In this document: positions 1 through 5,981 of the stretch, piece after piece | How positions within the stretch are numbered: position 1 is the stretch's first letter | How the letters are laid out: every line of letters starts with the position of its first letter | Origin: Candidatus Mesolinea sp. UBA5823 | GTDB lineage: Bacteria > Chloroflexota > Anaerolineae > Anaerolineales > Anaerolineaceae | NCBI GenBank assembly: GCA_002417685.1 | Contig: DICP01000030.1 | Location: 9,020 to 16,869, forward strand | Direction: 5' to 3' | Length of the DNA: 7,850 nt | Made by a program: the position numbers and the translations under genes | The notes under the pieces: model-generated | What the model was told of the DNA's origin: nothing | Seen by the model: only the letters and a program-made list of their open reading frames with translations | Databases searched by the model: none

Positions 1-323
1 AGCGCTAAGCAAAGTACCTTAGAGCCGGTATAAGGGATTTGCAATTTTTCTAAGATGGCGGGAATTTGCGCCTCGCGGGCATCTCCATAGTGCCCCTCAC
101 TAATATTGAAGCAAATATCGGGCTTGTAGGCGCGAACCGTGTCCATGATTGTCTCGTCAGCCTCAAGAAAATCAGCTTCGTTGCCACCGGAACGGATCGC
201 TTCGCAGATTGCTTCAACGGTTGATTCAGAATCAAGGTCTGCCCATTGATCTTCGGACAGACCTTCAAAGTGCGGGGCATTTTTCTTTAGGTTTGCCAAA
301 ACCGCAACGCGAAACTTTTTCAT
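1..323 (-). CDS. D-alanine-D-alanine ligase-like ATP-grasp protein, N-terminal part (cut by window edge)
   Basis: The first 107 codons of a gene that runs off the low-coordinate edge. The protein begins MKKFRVAVLANLKKN and reaches a segment with FNISEG (about residues 73-78), REAQIPAILE and IPYTGS (about residues 96-101), followed by a leucine/alanine-rich start of the next helix. This pattern is the end of the N-terminal domain of Ddl-type ATP-grasp ligases, where true Ddl enzymes have an LHG motif and a shared IPYTGS. The SEG/REAQ version is typical of the 'Ddl-like' branch, whose substrates are often unknown, so I do not assign peptidoglycan synthesis. The ATP-binding and catalytic domains lie outside the window. 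The ATG at 323 is the first possible start because an in-frame TAA (327-329) sits two codons upstream. The nearest Shine-Dalgarno-like GAGGAG (341-346) is 17 nt away, unusually far. The gene has its own promoter at 370-397. Confidence 0.78.
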   Translation of the reverse strand, partial: MKKFRVAVLANLKKNAPHFEGLSEDQWADLDSESTVEAICEAIRSGGNEADFLEADETIMDTVRAYKPDICFNISEGHYGDAREAQIPAILEKLQIPYTGSKVLCLA

Positions 324-340
324 TTTTTAAGTGTCTGGAA

Positions 341-346
341 CTCCTC
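341..346 (-). promoter_or_regulatory. Possible ribosome binding site GAGGAG, distant from the start
   Basis: On the minus strand this reads GAGGAG, a good match to the anti-Shine-Dalgarno sequence, but it lies 17 nt before the ATG at 323 instead of the usual 5-9. An in-frame stop just ahead of the ATG rules out a longer protein, and no start codon lies at normal spacing. It may act weakly, or be a chance match with initiation driven by the A-rich stretch next to the ATG. Confidence 0.35.
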
Positions 347-369
347 GGACATTTTAATTTAGCGGTGAG

Positions 370-397
370 ATTATAACATTACCTACTTACCTGGCAA
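370..397 (-). promoter_or_regulatory. Sigma70-type promoter with extended -10, for the Ddl-like gene
   Basis: Reading the minus strand, TTGCCA (392-397, five of six matches to the -35 consensus) is followed after 16 nt by TATAAT (370-375, a perfect -10). The -10 is preceded by TG one base upstream (377-378), giving the extended -10 form TGTTATAAT. Transcription would begin near 363 and give a leader of about 40 nt before the ATG at 323. It lies just beyond the hairpin at 410-441, where a new transcription unit would be expected to start. Confidence 0.72.
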
Positions 398-409
398 GTT
401 ATTTTTATA

Positions 410-441
410 TCCGGCCCCTCTATGGAAACTGAGAGGCCGGA
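410..441 (-). terminator. GC-rich hairpin after the MFS gene; likely transcription terminator
   Basis: Arms at 410-420 and 431-441 form an 11-bp stem around a 10-nt loop, starting 20 nt after the MFS stop codon. In minus-strand RNA all 11 positions pair, one as a G-U wobble (417/434); in plus-strand RNA the same position is a C-A mismatch. The minus-strand copy is not followed by a U-tract (it continues UAUAAAAAUAAC), whereas the plus-strand copy is followed by CGTTTTT. Position and pairing favour a 3' end for the operon, but the missing U-tract means it is not a textbook intrinsic terminator. It may instead stabilise the RNA 3' end or block antisense transcription. Confidence 0.55.
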
Positions 442-461
442 CGTTTTTCGCTCAGGTTCTT

Positions 462-1775
462 TTATGATTCAAGTTTGATCATCTTAGCGTCTTCTTCAGC
501 AGCGCGCTGCATGCCGCGTTCGATATCTACACGCTGCAACATGGCGATGCCGACCAAGAAGAAAATCACGAGGGAAACGATACCCCATCTGCCGCTGCCG
601 GTTAGATTGGTAACGAATGCCATTACAGCAGGACCAATAACCGTGTTGAATTTTTCCGCCACACTAAAGAACCCATAAAACTCGGCGCTTTTGCTCTTGG
701 GTAACAATCTGCCAAATAGGGAACGGCTAAGAGCCTGGCTGCCGCCCTGCACCATGGCGACCCCAAAACCAAGCACAAAGAAATGCCATTCTTGGTTCAT
801 AAAAAAGCCTAAGATTGCGACAAGCGTATAAATCAGTAGGCTGACGGTAATGGCTTTTTTACTGCCCCATTTTTTGACCAGGTTTCCAAAGAGGATAGAG
901 AAAGGCGCAGCCACAAATTGCACCATCAGGAAGGTGCCCAGAACAGTCATCGTGCCAAACCCCAAATCGGTGGCGAAGGCAGCTGCCATGGTGATGATGG
1001 TGCCGATGCCATTTGAGTAAACTAAGAAGGTGACCATGAACCAGAAGAGATCTTGGAATTTGCTAATATCTTTGAGGGCTTTAATAAAACGTTGAAAACC
1101 CACTTTGACGACACTCTCGCCAATTTCGCTTTCTTCAGCCATGCGTACAGGTTCATGGACATGCCGGAAAAGTGGAATGGAAAAAGCTGCCCACCAGACC
1201 GCTACGCTTGCTAAGCTCAAGCGCATCCAAAACATAGTAGCTTGCGGCTCGCCCATACTGGGCGTCAGCTGAGGTCCAAGAAAAATCATAATAACATTGA
1301 TGAGCAATAGGATACCGCCGCCAATATAGCCCATAGCAAAGCCGCGCGATGATACCTGATCGATCTCATCTTCGCGGGCTACATGCGGGAGAAGCGAGTC
1401 GTAGAAAACCAGCGAGCCAGCAAATCCGATTGTGCCCAAGATATAAAGGATACAACAAAGCAGCCATTCTTCGGGTGTATCAACTAAAAAGAGCAAGCCC
1501 GTGCTGATCACGCCTAAGGCAACGAAGATCGCCATAAATTTCTTTTTAGATGCCCGAAAGTCAGCAATGGCGCCCAGGATTGGGCTGATTAATGCGGCAA
1601 GGAGGCTGCCAATTGCCACGGTATAGCCCCATAGGCTCAATGACCTTCCAGCAGCAATATACGCGCTGAAATAAGTCGGCAATATTGCCCCCATGACTGT
1701 GGTGGCAAAAGCCGAGTTGGCCCAGTCGTACATTGTCCAGGCCCGAATTTCAAGTTTGTGCTTCAAATCATCCAT
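462..1775 (-). CDS. MFS transporter, UMF1/Atg22-like family
   Basis: A 437-residue polytopic membrane protein, the usual length for 12-segment major facilitator proteins. The N-terminus carries WTMYDWANSAF (residues 13-23), followed by a first membrane segment ending in PTYF. This YDWANSAF signature marks the UMF1/Atg22-like group. Other family-like features are the short charged loop DFRASKKKF (72-80) after segment 2, YDSLLPHVA (125-133), a charged central loop (about 205-240), and GGSQALSRSLFGRLLP (344-359) followed by EFYGFF. In fungi Atg22 exports amino acids from the vacuole; bacterial members mostly have no known substrate, so none is assigned. The ATG at 1775 has AAGGAG (1781-1786) 5 nt upstream. 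It starts 39 nt after the dus stop codon, so it is probably the last gene of the queG-dus operon, with a hairpin 20 nt past its stop. Confidence 0.9.
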   Translation of the reverse strand: MDDLKHKLEIRAWTMYDWANSAFATTVMGAILPTYFSAYIAAGRSLSLWGYTVAIGSLLAALISPILGAIADFRASKKKFMAIFVALGVISTGLLFLVDTPEEWLLCCILYILGTIGFAGSLVFYDSLLPHVAREDEIDQVSSRGFAMGYIGGGILLLINVIMIFLGPQLTPSMGEPQATMFWMRLSLASVAVWWAAFSIPLFRHVHEPVRMAEESEIGESVVKVGFQRFIKALKDISKFQDLFWFMVTFLVYSNGIGTIITMAAAFATDLGFGTMTVLGTFLMVQFVAAPFSILFGNLVKKWGSKKAITVSLLIYTLVAILGFFMNQEWHFFVLGFGVAMVQGGSQALSRSLFGRLLPKSKSAEFYGFFSVAEKFNTVIGPAVMAFVTNLTGSGRWGIVSLVIFFLVGIAMLQRVDIERGMQRAAEEDAKMIKLES

Positions 1776-1814
1776 GAGAACTCCTTTTCCAAAAATTTTT
1801 GATTCGATAATATT

Positions 1815-2885
1815 TCACCAATTCTGCATATATATGTCAAAAACTTCCCGTGCTGCATTTAAATTTAACACCCCAAGCTCTAAAAAGAGGTGGTCGAGCT
1901 GCTTGAAAAGTTGATCTTCCCGTTTAGCGGTAAGGATAGCTTGTAAGCGATTATTGGGTAAGGCATAAGGTTCCAGGTATGCCTTGAGAAACTTGCGGAA
2001 AGGTAAAACCGCTCCGTTAGGATAATAAGGCTGCATAGCCCGATATTGATAACAAATCAGGCCGTAGACTTCAGCGGGGGGCACCTCAGAGCGTTCCCGC
2101 CAGGAAAAGATCCACGGGTTGGTTTTTGCGCCACGCCCGATCATGACCGCATCACAGCCTGTCTCGGTGAGCATCTGACGCGCAAGTGCCGGCGTGGTCA
2201 CGTCGCCATTGCCAATCACAGGCACCGGCAGGTAAGCTTTTAACTCGGCGATTGGCTCCCAACGGGCTTTGCCACGGTAAGCCATTTTGCCGGTGCGCCC
2301 GTGTAAGGTAATTGCTTGGGCGCCGTTGGCAACGGCAATCTCTGCAACCTCACGATAATTCAATGAGTCTTCATCCCAGCCCAAGCGCATTTTGACAGTG
2401 AGAGGCACCGGCACAGCTTGGTTAATTAGTTGGAAAATCTGGGCTACCTTTTCCGGTGTGCGCATTAGCCCCACTCCGGCACCGCGCGAGGCGATACGCG
2501 CCGTCGCGCATCCAAGGTTGATATCGAAAAAGTCAGGCTTGTACTTGGCGTAAATCTCACCGGCGGAGTCCGCCATGCGTTGGGGGTCATTGTCCAGAAG
2601 TTGGATACCAAAAGGGTGCTCCTGCGGATGGAAGGCAAAACGGCTTTGCTGAAAGTGCTTCTGGACGCTAAAATCCAACGTGTTGATAAATTCAGAGAGA
2701 GAAAAAGCAGAGCCTAAACGCCGCGTGATTAGCCGGAAAGGGGGGTCGCTGATCCCATCCATAGGTGCTAAGATAAGTTGGCCGTAAATTGGAAGAGAGC
2801 CAATGCTAAATGCGGGTGAAAAATCTGAGCTTCTGCTCTGATGATTTGCTTCTGGAAGTGGGTCTGCATCCGAGGTATGAGTCAT
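1815..2885 (-). CDS. dus: tRNA-dihydrouridine synthase (Dus family)
   Basis: FMN-dependent enzyme that reduces uridine to dihydrouridine in tRNA, in the cytoplasm. At 356 residues it has a TIM-barrel core: APMDGISD (40-47, flavin-binding start), INLGC (122-126), KMRLGW (165-170), LHGRTG (194-199), IGNGD (224-228) and IGRGAKTNPWIF (249-260). A helical C-terminal domain follows from about 270. The catalytic cysteine of the family corresponds to Cys126. The residue after it is Ala (GCAT) where most Dus proteins have GCP; the rest of the loop (RGAGVGLM) is normal. A Ser/Asp-rich tail of about 25 residues precedes the barrel. The ATG at 2885 has no clear Shine-Dalgarno sequence, but no alternative start lies between it and an upstream in-frame stop. 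The 81-nt AT-rich gap from queG may hold a weak promoter. Which tRNA position it modifies cannot be told from sequence. Confidence 0.93.
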   Translation of the reverse strand: MTHTSDADPLPEANHQSRSSDFSPAFSIGSLPIYGQLILAPMDGISDPPFRLITRRLGSAFSLSEFINTLDFSVQKHFQQSRFAFHPQEHPFGIQLLDNDPQRMADSAGEIYAKYKPDFFDINLGCATARIASRGAGVGLMRTPEKVAQIFQLINQAVPVPLTVKMRLGWDEDSLNYREVAEIAVANGAQAITLHGRTGKMAYRGKARWEPIAELKAYLPVPVIGNGDVTTPALARQMLTETGCDAVMIGRGAKTNPWIFSWRERSEVPPAEVYGLICYQYRAMQPYYPNGAVLPFRKFLKAYLEPYALPNNRLQAILTAKREDQLFKQLDHLFLELGVLNLNAAREVFDIYMQNW

Positions 2886-2912
2886 CGTTTTGTTATCTGC
2901 TCTATGGCTTTA

Positions 2913-2921
2913 ATTATCCCA
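2913..2921 (-). promoter_or_regulatory. Candidate internal promoter (extended -10) before dus
   Basis: On the minus strand TGGGATAAT is an extended -10 element with GATAAT as the hexamer (2913-2918). It lies in the AT-rich 81-nt gap between queG and dus and would start RNA near 2906, about 20 nt before the dus ATG. The -35 region at the right spacing (TTCAAT or TTTCAA) matches only three of six consensus bases. It would be a secondary promoter if real. Confidence 0.33.
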
Positions 2922-2966
2922 TATTTTTATGTGAAATTGAAAGTTTAAAGGATTCTTTACGTGAGT

Positions 2967-4013
2967 TTAATGCGTTTTCAACTGCCTCAGCGCCCAAGCG
3001 CAAGCCTCCTTCACAGTGGGGTCAGGGTCCTGCTCGCAGGCTTGCTGCAGGGCGGGGATGGCATGGAGATCGCCTGCGTTGCCCAGGGCATAGGCAACAT
3101 TGCGGCGAAATCCGGCATATTTTGCCCTGGTGATTGGCGTCTGCCCGTATTTTGCTTCCCACGCCTCTTGGCTGAGGTTAAAAGCCTCGAGCAAATCGGG
3201 ATATGCCTCGATGACTGCGTCCTGCGCATAGGTAAAGGCAGCGGGGCTGGATTGAGCGTTGAGCGGGCAAGCCATCTGGCAGGAATCACAGCCAAATATG
3301 CGCTCGCCCAAGAGAGGACGCAGCGCCTCCGGAATAGATCCGCGGTGCTCGATGGTCCAATAGCTGAGGCAGCGGCGGGCGTCCAATGAGCGCTCAGGTC
3401 GTAGGGCATGGGTGGGGCAGGCATGCACGCATTGATAACACTGGGCACAAGGGTCGCCTTCCAGCGGCTCATCAGGTTCCAGCTCTAGGTCGGTGAGCAG
3501 CTCGCCAAGGAAGACATACGAGCCAAACTTTGGGGTGAGCAGCAGGGAATTGCGTCCAATCCAACCCAAGCCAGCCAAGAAAGCGTAATCCTTCTCTAAG
3601 ATAGGAGCAGTGTCTACGCAAACCAGCGTGTGCACGGGTTTGCCAACCAGCTCAGGCAAGCATTTTGCAAGCGCGTTGAGCTTTTCCTGCAGGAGGATGT
3701 GATAGTCAGGCAAGACGGCATAAGCAGCGATGCTGCCGCGCGGTTGGTCAATGGTTTCAGCGGGGGTTGGGGCAGGCTGTGGGTAGGGCAGCGCCACGCA
3801 GAGGATCGAACGGCAGCCTGGCAGCAGCTGCTCGGGTGTGGAGCGGGAGGTGAGCGCCTCTGGACGGGCGAGATACGCCATGCCCGCCTGCCGGCCAGCT
3901 TGGATCCACTCCTGAGAGGACTGGTAATGCGGCGGCGGGATAGCTGGCGCGACTCCAAAAAGAACAAAGCCGAGCTGGTCAGCTTCGGCTTTGATAGCGT
4001 CTTTTAATAACAT
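2967..4013 (-). CDS. queG: Epoxyqueuosine reductase QueG
   Basis: Cobalamin-dependent iron-sulfur enzyme that reduces epoxyqueuosine to queuosine at the wobble position of tRNAs with GUN anticodons, the last step of the pathway. Numbered from the ATG at 4013 (348 residues): DTAPILEKD (134-142, with the conserved acidic Asp134), AGLGWIGRNS (147-156), GSYVFLGE (164-171), the cluster motif CAQCYQCVHACP (189-200), LDARRC (210-215), YWTIEHRG, then GCDSCQMACP (241-250). All eight cysteines for two [4Fe-4S] clusters are present (189, 192, 195, 199, 215, 242, 245, 249). A C-terminal HEAT-like repeat (about 302-345, RNVAYALGNAGD) is found in many QueG proteins. The frame is open to a TTG at 4040, but the ATG at 4013 has AAGGAG 6 nt upstream and is preferred. 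It starts 23 nt after the lipoprotein stop codon and is followed by dus, a second tRNA modification gene. Confidence 0.95.
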   Translation of the reverse strand: MLLKDAIKAEADQLGFVLFGVAPAIPPPHYQSSQEWIQAGRQAGMAYLARPEALTSRSTPEQLLPGCRSILCVALPYPQPAPTPAETIDQPRGSIAAYAVLPDYHILLQEKLNALAKCLPELVGKPVHTLVCVDTAPILEKDYAFLAGLGWIGRNSLLLTPKFGSYVFLGELLTDLELEPDEPLEGDPCAQCYQCVHACPTHALRPERSLDARRCLSYWTIEHRGSIPEALRPLLGERIFGCDSCQMACPLNAQSSPAAFTYAQDAVIEAYPDLLEAFNLSQEAWEAKYGQTPITRAKYAGFRRNVAYALGNAGDLHAIPALQQACEQDPDPTVKEACAWALRQLKTH

Positions 4014-4019
4014 GATTCT

Positions 4020-4025
4020 CTCCTT
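4020..4025 (-). promoter_or_regulatory. Ribosome binding site that sets the queG start
   Basis: AAGGAG on the minus strand, 6 nt before the ATG at 4013. It lies inside the stretch that would be coding if the TTG at 4040 were used. That TTG has no comparable site and would overlap the lipoprotein stop codon. This supports the shorter protein. Confidence 0.8.
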
Positions 4026-4036
4026 AGCAGGAGAAA

Positions 4037-4654
4037 TCAAGGCGTAACAATATTGTATTCAAAATAAAAAGAGTAAAAACCGGTTCCGGCAGCATTGACA
4101 ATCTGCCAATTGCTGCGCACAGTGCCGCCGGTAGAAGGCGCGGTGAAGTTCACGGTAAGCGTGATGGACTTGGTAGGTGGTACTTCAATGGGCAGATAAA
4201 TTGTTTCCGGTGCGCTCATGCGTTCGCCATTGATGAATTTAATCGCATAAGCAGTAGTCCACGTGGTGCTGCCAGTGTTCATGAGAGTCACGTCTACTTT
4301 AAAAGGCTGACCTGCGGTGATGTTGCTGCCATCGGCGGGATTGCTGGAAACCCAGACGCCAGCATCCTGCCCGCCTGGGATGGAAGTAGGCACTTGTGTG
4401 CCCGCGGGGGTATTGGTTACTGCGATGGTTGGTGTAACTGGTGTGGCAGTGTTGGTAGGTGTGGGCAGGGGGGTGGGGGTATCCGTGGGGCGTGCAATGG
4501 CTGTGCGGGTGAAATCCACCGCTACAGTTTCGGCAATGCTAGTCATAATTTCTTCTGGGCTCATCGTGGGGGTGGCAGTTGAGCAAGCTGAGAGCAGCAG
4601 AATTATGCTCAAGCTTAGCAAAAAGAGGCTACCCATTGTCTTCTTATTTTTCAT
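4037..4654 (-). CDS. Lipoprotein with Thr/Pro linker and NBR1-type Ig-like domain
   Basis: A 205-residue exported protein of unknown function. After a Lys-rich start comes a hydrophobic signal segment ending in a lipobox (LLSAC, Cys24), so it is probably lipid-anchored on the outer face of the cytoplasmic membrane. A short region (about 30-55) leads into a low-complexity Thr/Pro linker (about 55-93, with PTPLPTPTNT). A C-terminal beta-rich domain (about 97-205) has NTGSTTW (126-132), VPPTKSITLTVNFTAP and SNWQIVN, matching the NBR1/'next to BRCA1' Ig-like fold (N_BRCA1_IG) that is common in secreted Anaerolineae proteins. Such domains are assumed to mediate binding; no catalytic residues are seen. 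Two ATGs are adjacent (4657 and 4654); GGAG at 4660-4663 is 5 nt from the second and only 2 nt from the first, so 4654 is preferred. It is the first gene after the promoter at 4705-4732, ahead of queG. Confidence 0.87.
   Translation of the reverse strand: MKNKKTMGSLFLLSLSIILLLSACSTATPTMSPEEIMTSIAETVAVDFTRTAIARPTDTPTPLPTPTNTATPVTPTIAVTNTPAGTQVPTSIPGGQDAGVWVSSNPADGSNITAGQPFKVDVTLMNTGSTTWTTAYAIKFINGERMSAPETIYLPIEVPPTKSITLTVNFTAPSTGGTVRSNWQIVNAAGTGFYSFYFEYNIVTP
4463..4490 (+). other. G-quadruplex motif opposite the lipoprotein linker
   Basis: The plus strand holds four runs of three or more G (4463-4465, 4468-4473, 4475-4479, 4487-4490) separated by loops of 2, 1 and 7 nt, which fits the standard G3+N1-7 pattern. 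The coding strand is correspondingly C-rich because the Thr/Pro linker uses many CCC and ACC/CCA codons. It lies on the template strand for the lipoprotein mRNA, so any folded structure would affect transcription or replication rather than the mRNA. Whether it folds or matters is unknown. Confidence 0.5.
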
Positions 4655-4659
4655 CATAA

Positions 4660-4663
4660 CTCC
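4660..4663 (-). promoter_or_regulatory. Ribosome binding site GGAG of the lipoprotein gene
   Basis: TTGGAG on the minus strand with the GGAG core 5 nt from the ATG at 4654 and 2 nt from the ATG at 4657. The spacing favours the second ATG; the protein differs by one methionine only. Confidence 0.6.
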
Positions 4664-4704
4664 AAGGCGTATGAAATCGCATTAGTCAAAGCGCTCAAAT
4701 GCTT

Positions 4705-4732
4705 ATTGTAGAGCTTCACCCAGATTTGTCAA
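4705..4732 (-). promoter_or_regulatory. Near-consensus sigma70-type promoter for the lipoprotein-queG-dus-MFS unit
   Basis: On the minus strand a perfect -35 TTGACA (4727-4732) is followed after 16 nt by TACAAT (4705-4710, five of six matches to the -10). The start of RNA would be near 4698, giving a leader of about 44 nt before the ATG at 4654. The -35 begins one base after the stop codon of the upstream permease gene (4734), so the promoter occupies almost the whole 79-nt spacer. No other site of this quality was seen inside the four-gene unit. Confidence 0.82.
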
Positions 4733-4733
4733 G

Positions 4734-5981
4734 TCAGCCCGAAGCCTGACGTTGGAAGAGCAGCTTAAAGAAGGCGTTAATCGAAGCTGCGCTGCCGGAA
4801 AGCAAATATTGTGATTTGAAAATCTTCGCCACCGCTCGGATGAGAAAAAGATCGGAAAGCACCAGCAGTACGAGAGCCACGCCCACCTGCCAAAGCGGTA
4901 CACCGCCGATCGCTAAGCGTGTCATCATGGCAACAGGCGCCGTGGGCGGCAGAATGCTAAGCACGGTGGAAAGGGTACCGTGCGGTTCTGAAATCAGCGT
5001 ACTGATAGAAAGCAAGGTAAAGAGCAGCGGCAAGGAAAATACAAAGGTCGATTGGTTGCCTTCCCGCAGGTTGGGGACCATCGCGCCCCAGCCAGACATT
5101 AAGCTGCCGTAAAATGCAAACCCAAGGGCGAAGAACACAATGCCATAGATAAAGACATATGCAGGAATTTGCAGGTTGGCTGGAATGGCGAAAGTTTGTC
5201 CACTCATGCGCAGCAAGAGCAGAGCTGCGCCAAACCAGACCGCCATCTGCAGCAGGTGGGCTAAGCCTAAACCCATCAGCTTGCCGGTGAAAAGCTGAGT
5301 AGGCTTTACTGAAGAAAGCAGCATTTCCATTACCCGGTTTTCTTTCTCTTTGCTGATGGCGGTAAGCAGCATGCTGGAGCTGGTAAAGATGATCATGTAG
5401 AAAAACAAGGTGATTGCATACGGGACAAAAAAAGTGAGAGGGTTATCGGTATCGCGCGCATCTGCCGTTTGCGGGTTGATTTCAACCATCTGAATGGAAG
5501 GGCTTTGGGTATATTTCAGGTAGAGGTCCATGTTCCCGCCGAGCAAGTTATATTGCATCAGCTGCTCAAAGATGCTTGTGCCTTCAATCCCACTGAGAGG
5601 GTTGACCTCTTCCACGTAATAAGTGACCTCGCCGCTTTCTAAGTAATCGGGAGCGACCATATAATATCCCTTGAGCGCGCCTGCAAAAGTTTGTTCTCGT
5701 GCGGTGGCTTCATCGTTCACTAAAACCAGGCTGCCACCGACAATCCAATCAGGGACTTCTTTGATTAAGCCGCTTTGATCGACGATGCCAGCAGGCAAGG
5801 CTGACTGACTGCCGCCTGTAAAAACATCACCGAGCGCCTGGCTTTGCGATGCCGAAAGCGAATTGAGCACCCACAGGATGAGCGCCGGCACGAGTGGCAC
5901 CAAAATCAGTGTGAGGATAAACGAGCGCCGAGAAACGGTTTTGTAGAATTCATATTTGAAGATTGACCAGACTTTATTCAC
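4734..5981 (-). CDS. ABC-2 type transporter permease (NatB-like), second of a pair
   Basis: A 415-residue membrane subunit of an ABC exporter. A cytoplasmic N-terminus (IFKYEFYKTVSRRS) leads into membrane segment 1 (about 21-42). A large extracytoplasmic domain follows (about 45-180, with VDQSGLI at 67-73), then segment 2 (183-206), the cytoplasmic KEKENRVMEMLLSS motif (211-224) that contacts the ATPase in this family, and four more segments (about 236-257, 273-296, 314-330, 364-385). This layout is that of the ABC-2 family including B. subtilis NatB, a Na+ extrusion permease; the substrate here is unknown. It is paralogous to the gene just upstream. The start is GTG with AAGGAGG (5988-5994) 6 nt upstream, and its first 8 nt overlap the end of that gene, so translation is probably coupled. 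Confidence 0.9.
   Translation of the reverse strand: MNKVWSIFKYEFYKTVSRRSFILTLILVPLVPALILWVLNSLSASQSQALGDVFTGGSQSALPAGIVDQSGLIKEVPDWIVGGSLVLVNDEATAREQTFAGALKGYYMVAPDYLESGEVTYYVEEVNPLSGIEGTSIFEQLMQYNLLGGNMDLYLKYTQSPSIQMVEINPQTADARDTDNPLTFFVPYAITLFFYMIIFTSSSMLLTAISKEKENRVMEMLLSSVKPTQLFTGKLMGLGLAHLLQMAVWFGAALLLLRMSGQTFAIPANLQIPAYVFIYGIVFFALGFAFYGSLMSGWGAMVPNLREGNQSTFVFSLPLLFTLLSISTLISEPHGTLSTVLSILPPTAPVAMMTRLAIGGVPLWQVGVALVLLVLSDLFLIRAVAKIFKSQYLLSGSAASINAFFKLLFQRQASG

Noticed and set aside
50..280. A 76-codon minus-strand frame near the window start
   Set aside because: It is out of phase with the Ddl-like frame, which has recognisable motifs and its own promoter; this one has none.
1791..1800. 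Perfect palindrome AAAAATTTTT in the dus-MFS gap
   Set aside because: A short A/T run in an AT-rich spacer; too short and simple to support an operator or terminator call.
2961..3389. A 142-codon open frame on the plus strand across the 3' half of queG
   Set aside because: It is antisense to a clear QueG frame with all cluster cysteines, has no recognisable domain, and its composition mirrors the codon pattern of the opposite strand.
3011..3472. A 153-codon minus-strand frame inside queG in another reading phase
   Set aside because: It overlaps the iron-sulfur region of QueG on the same strand and shows a low-complexity Pro/Ser/Arg-rich translation typical of an out-of-phase shadow.
4658..4733. 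Possible riboswitch in the leader before the lipoprotein-queG unit (a preQ1-type element would fit the pathway)
   Set aside because: The leader is only about 44 nt and holds just weak, interrupted pairings; no preQ1 aptamer pattern was recognised.
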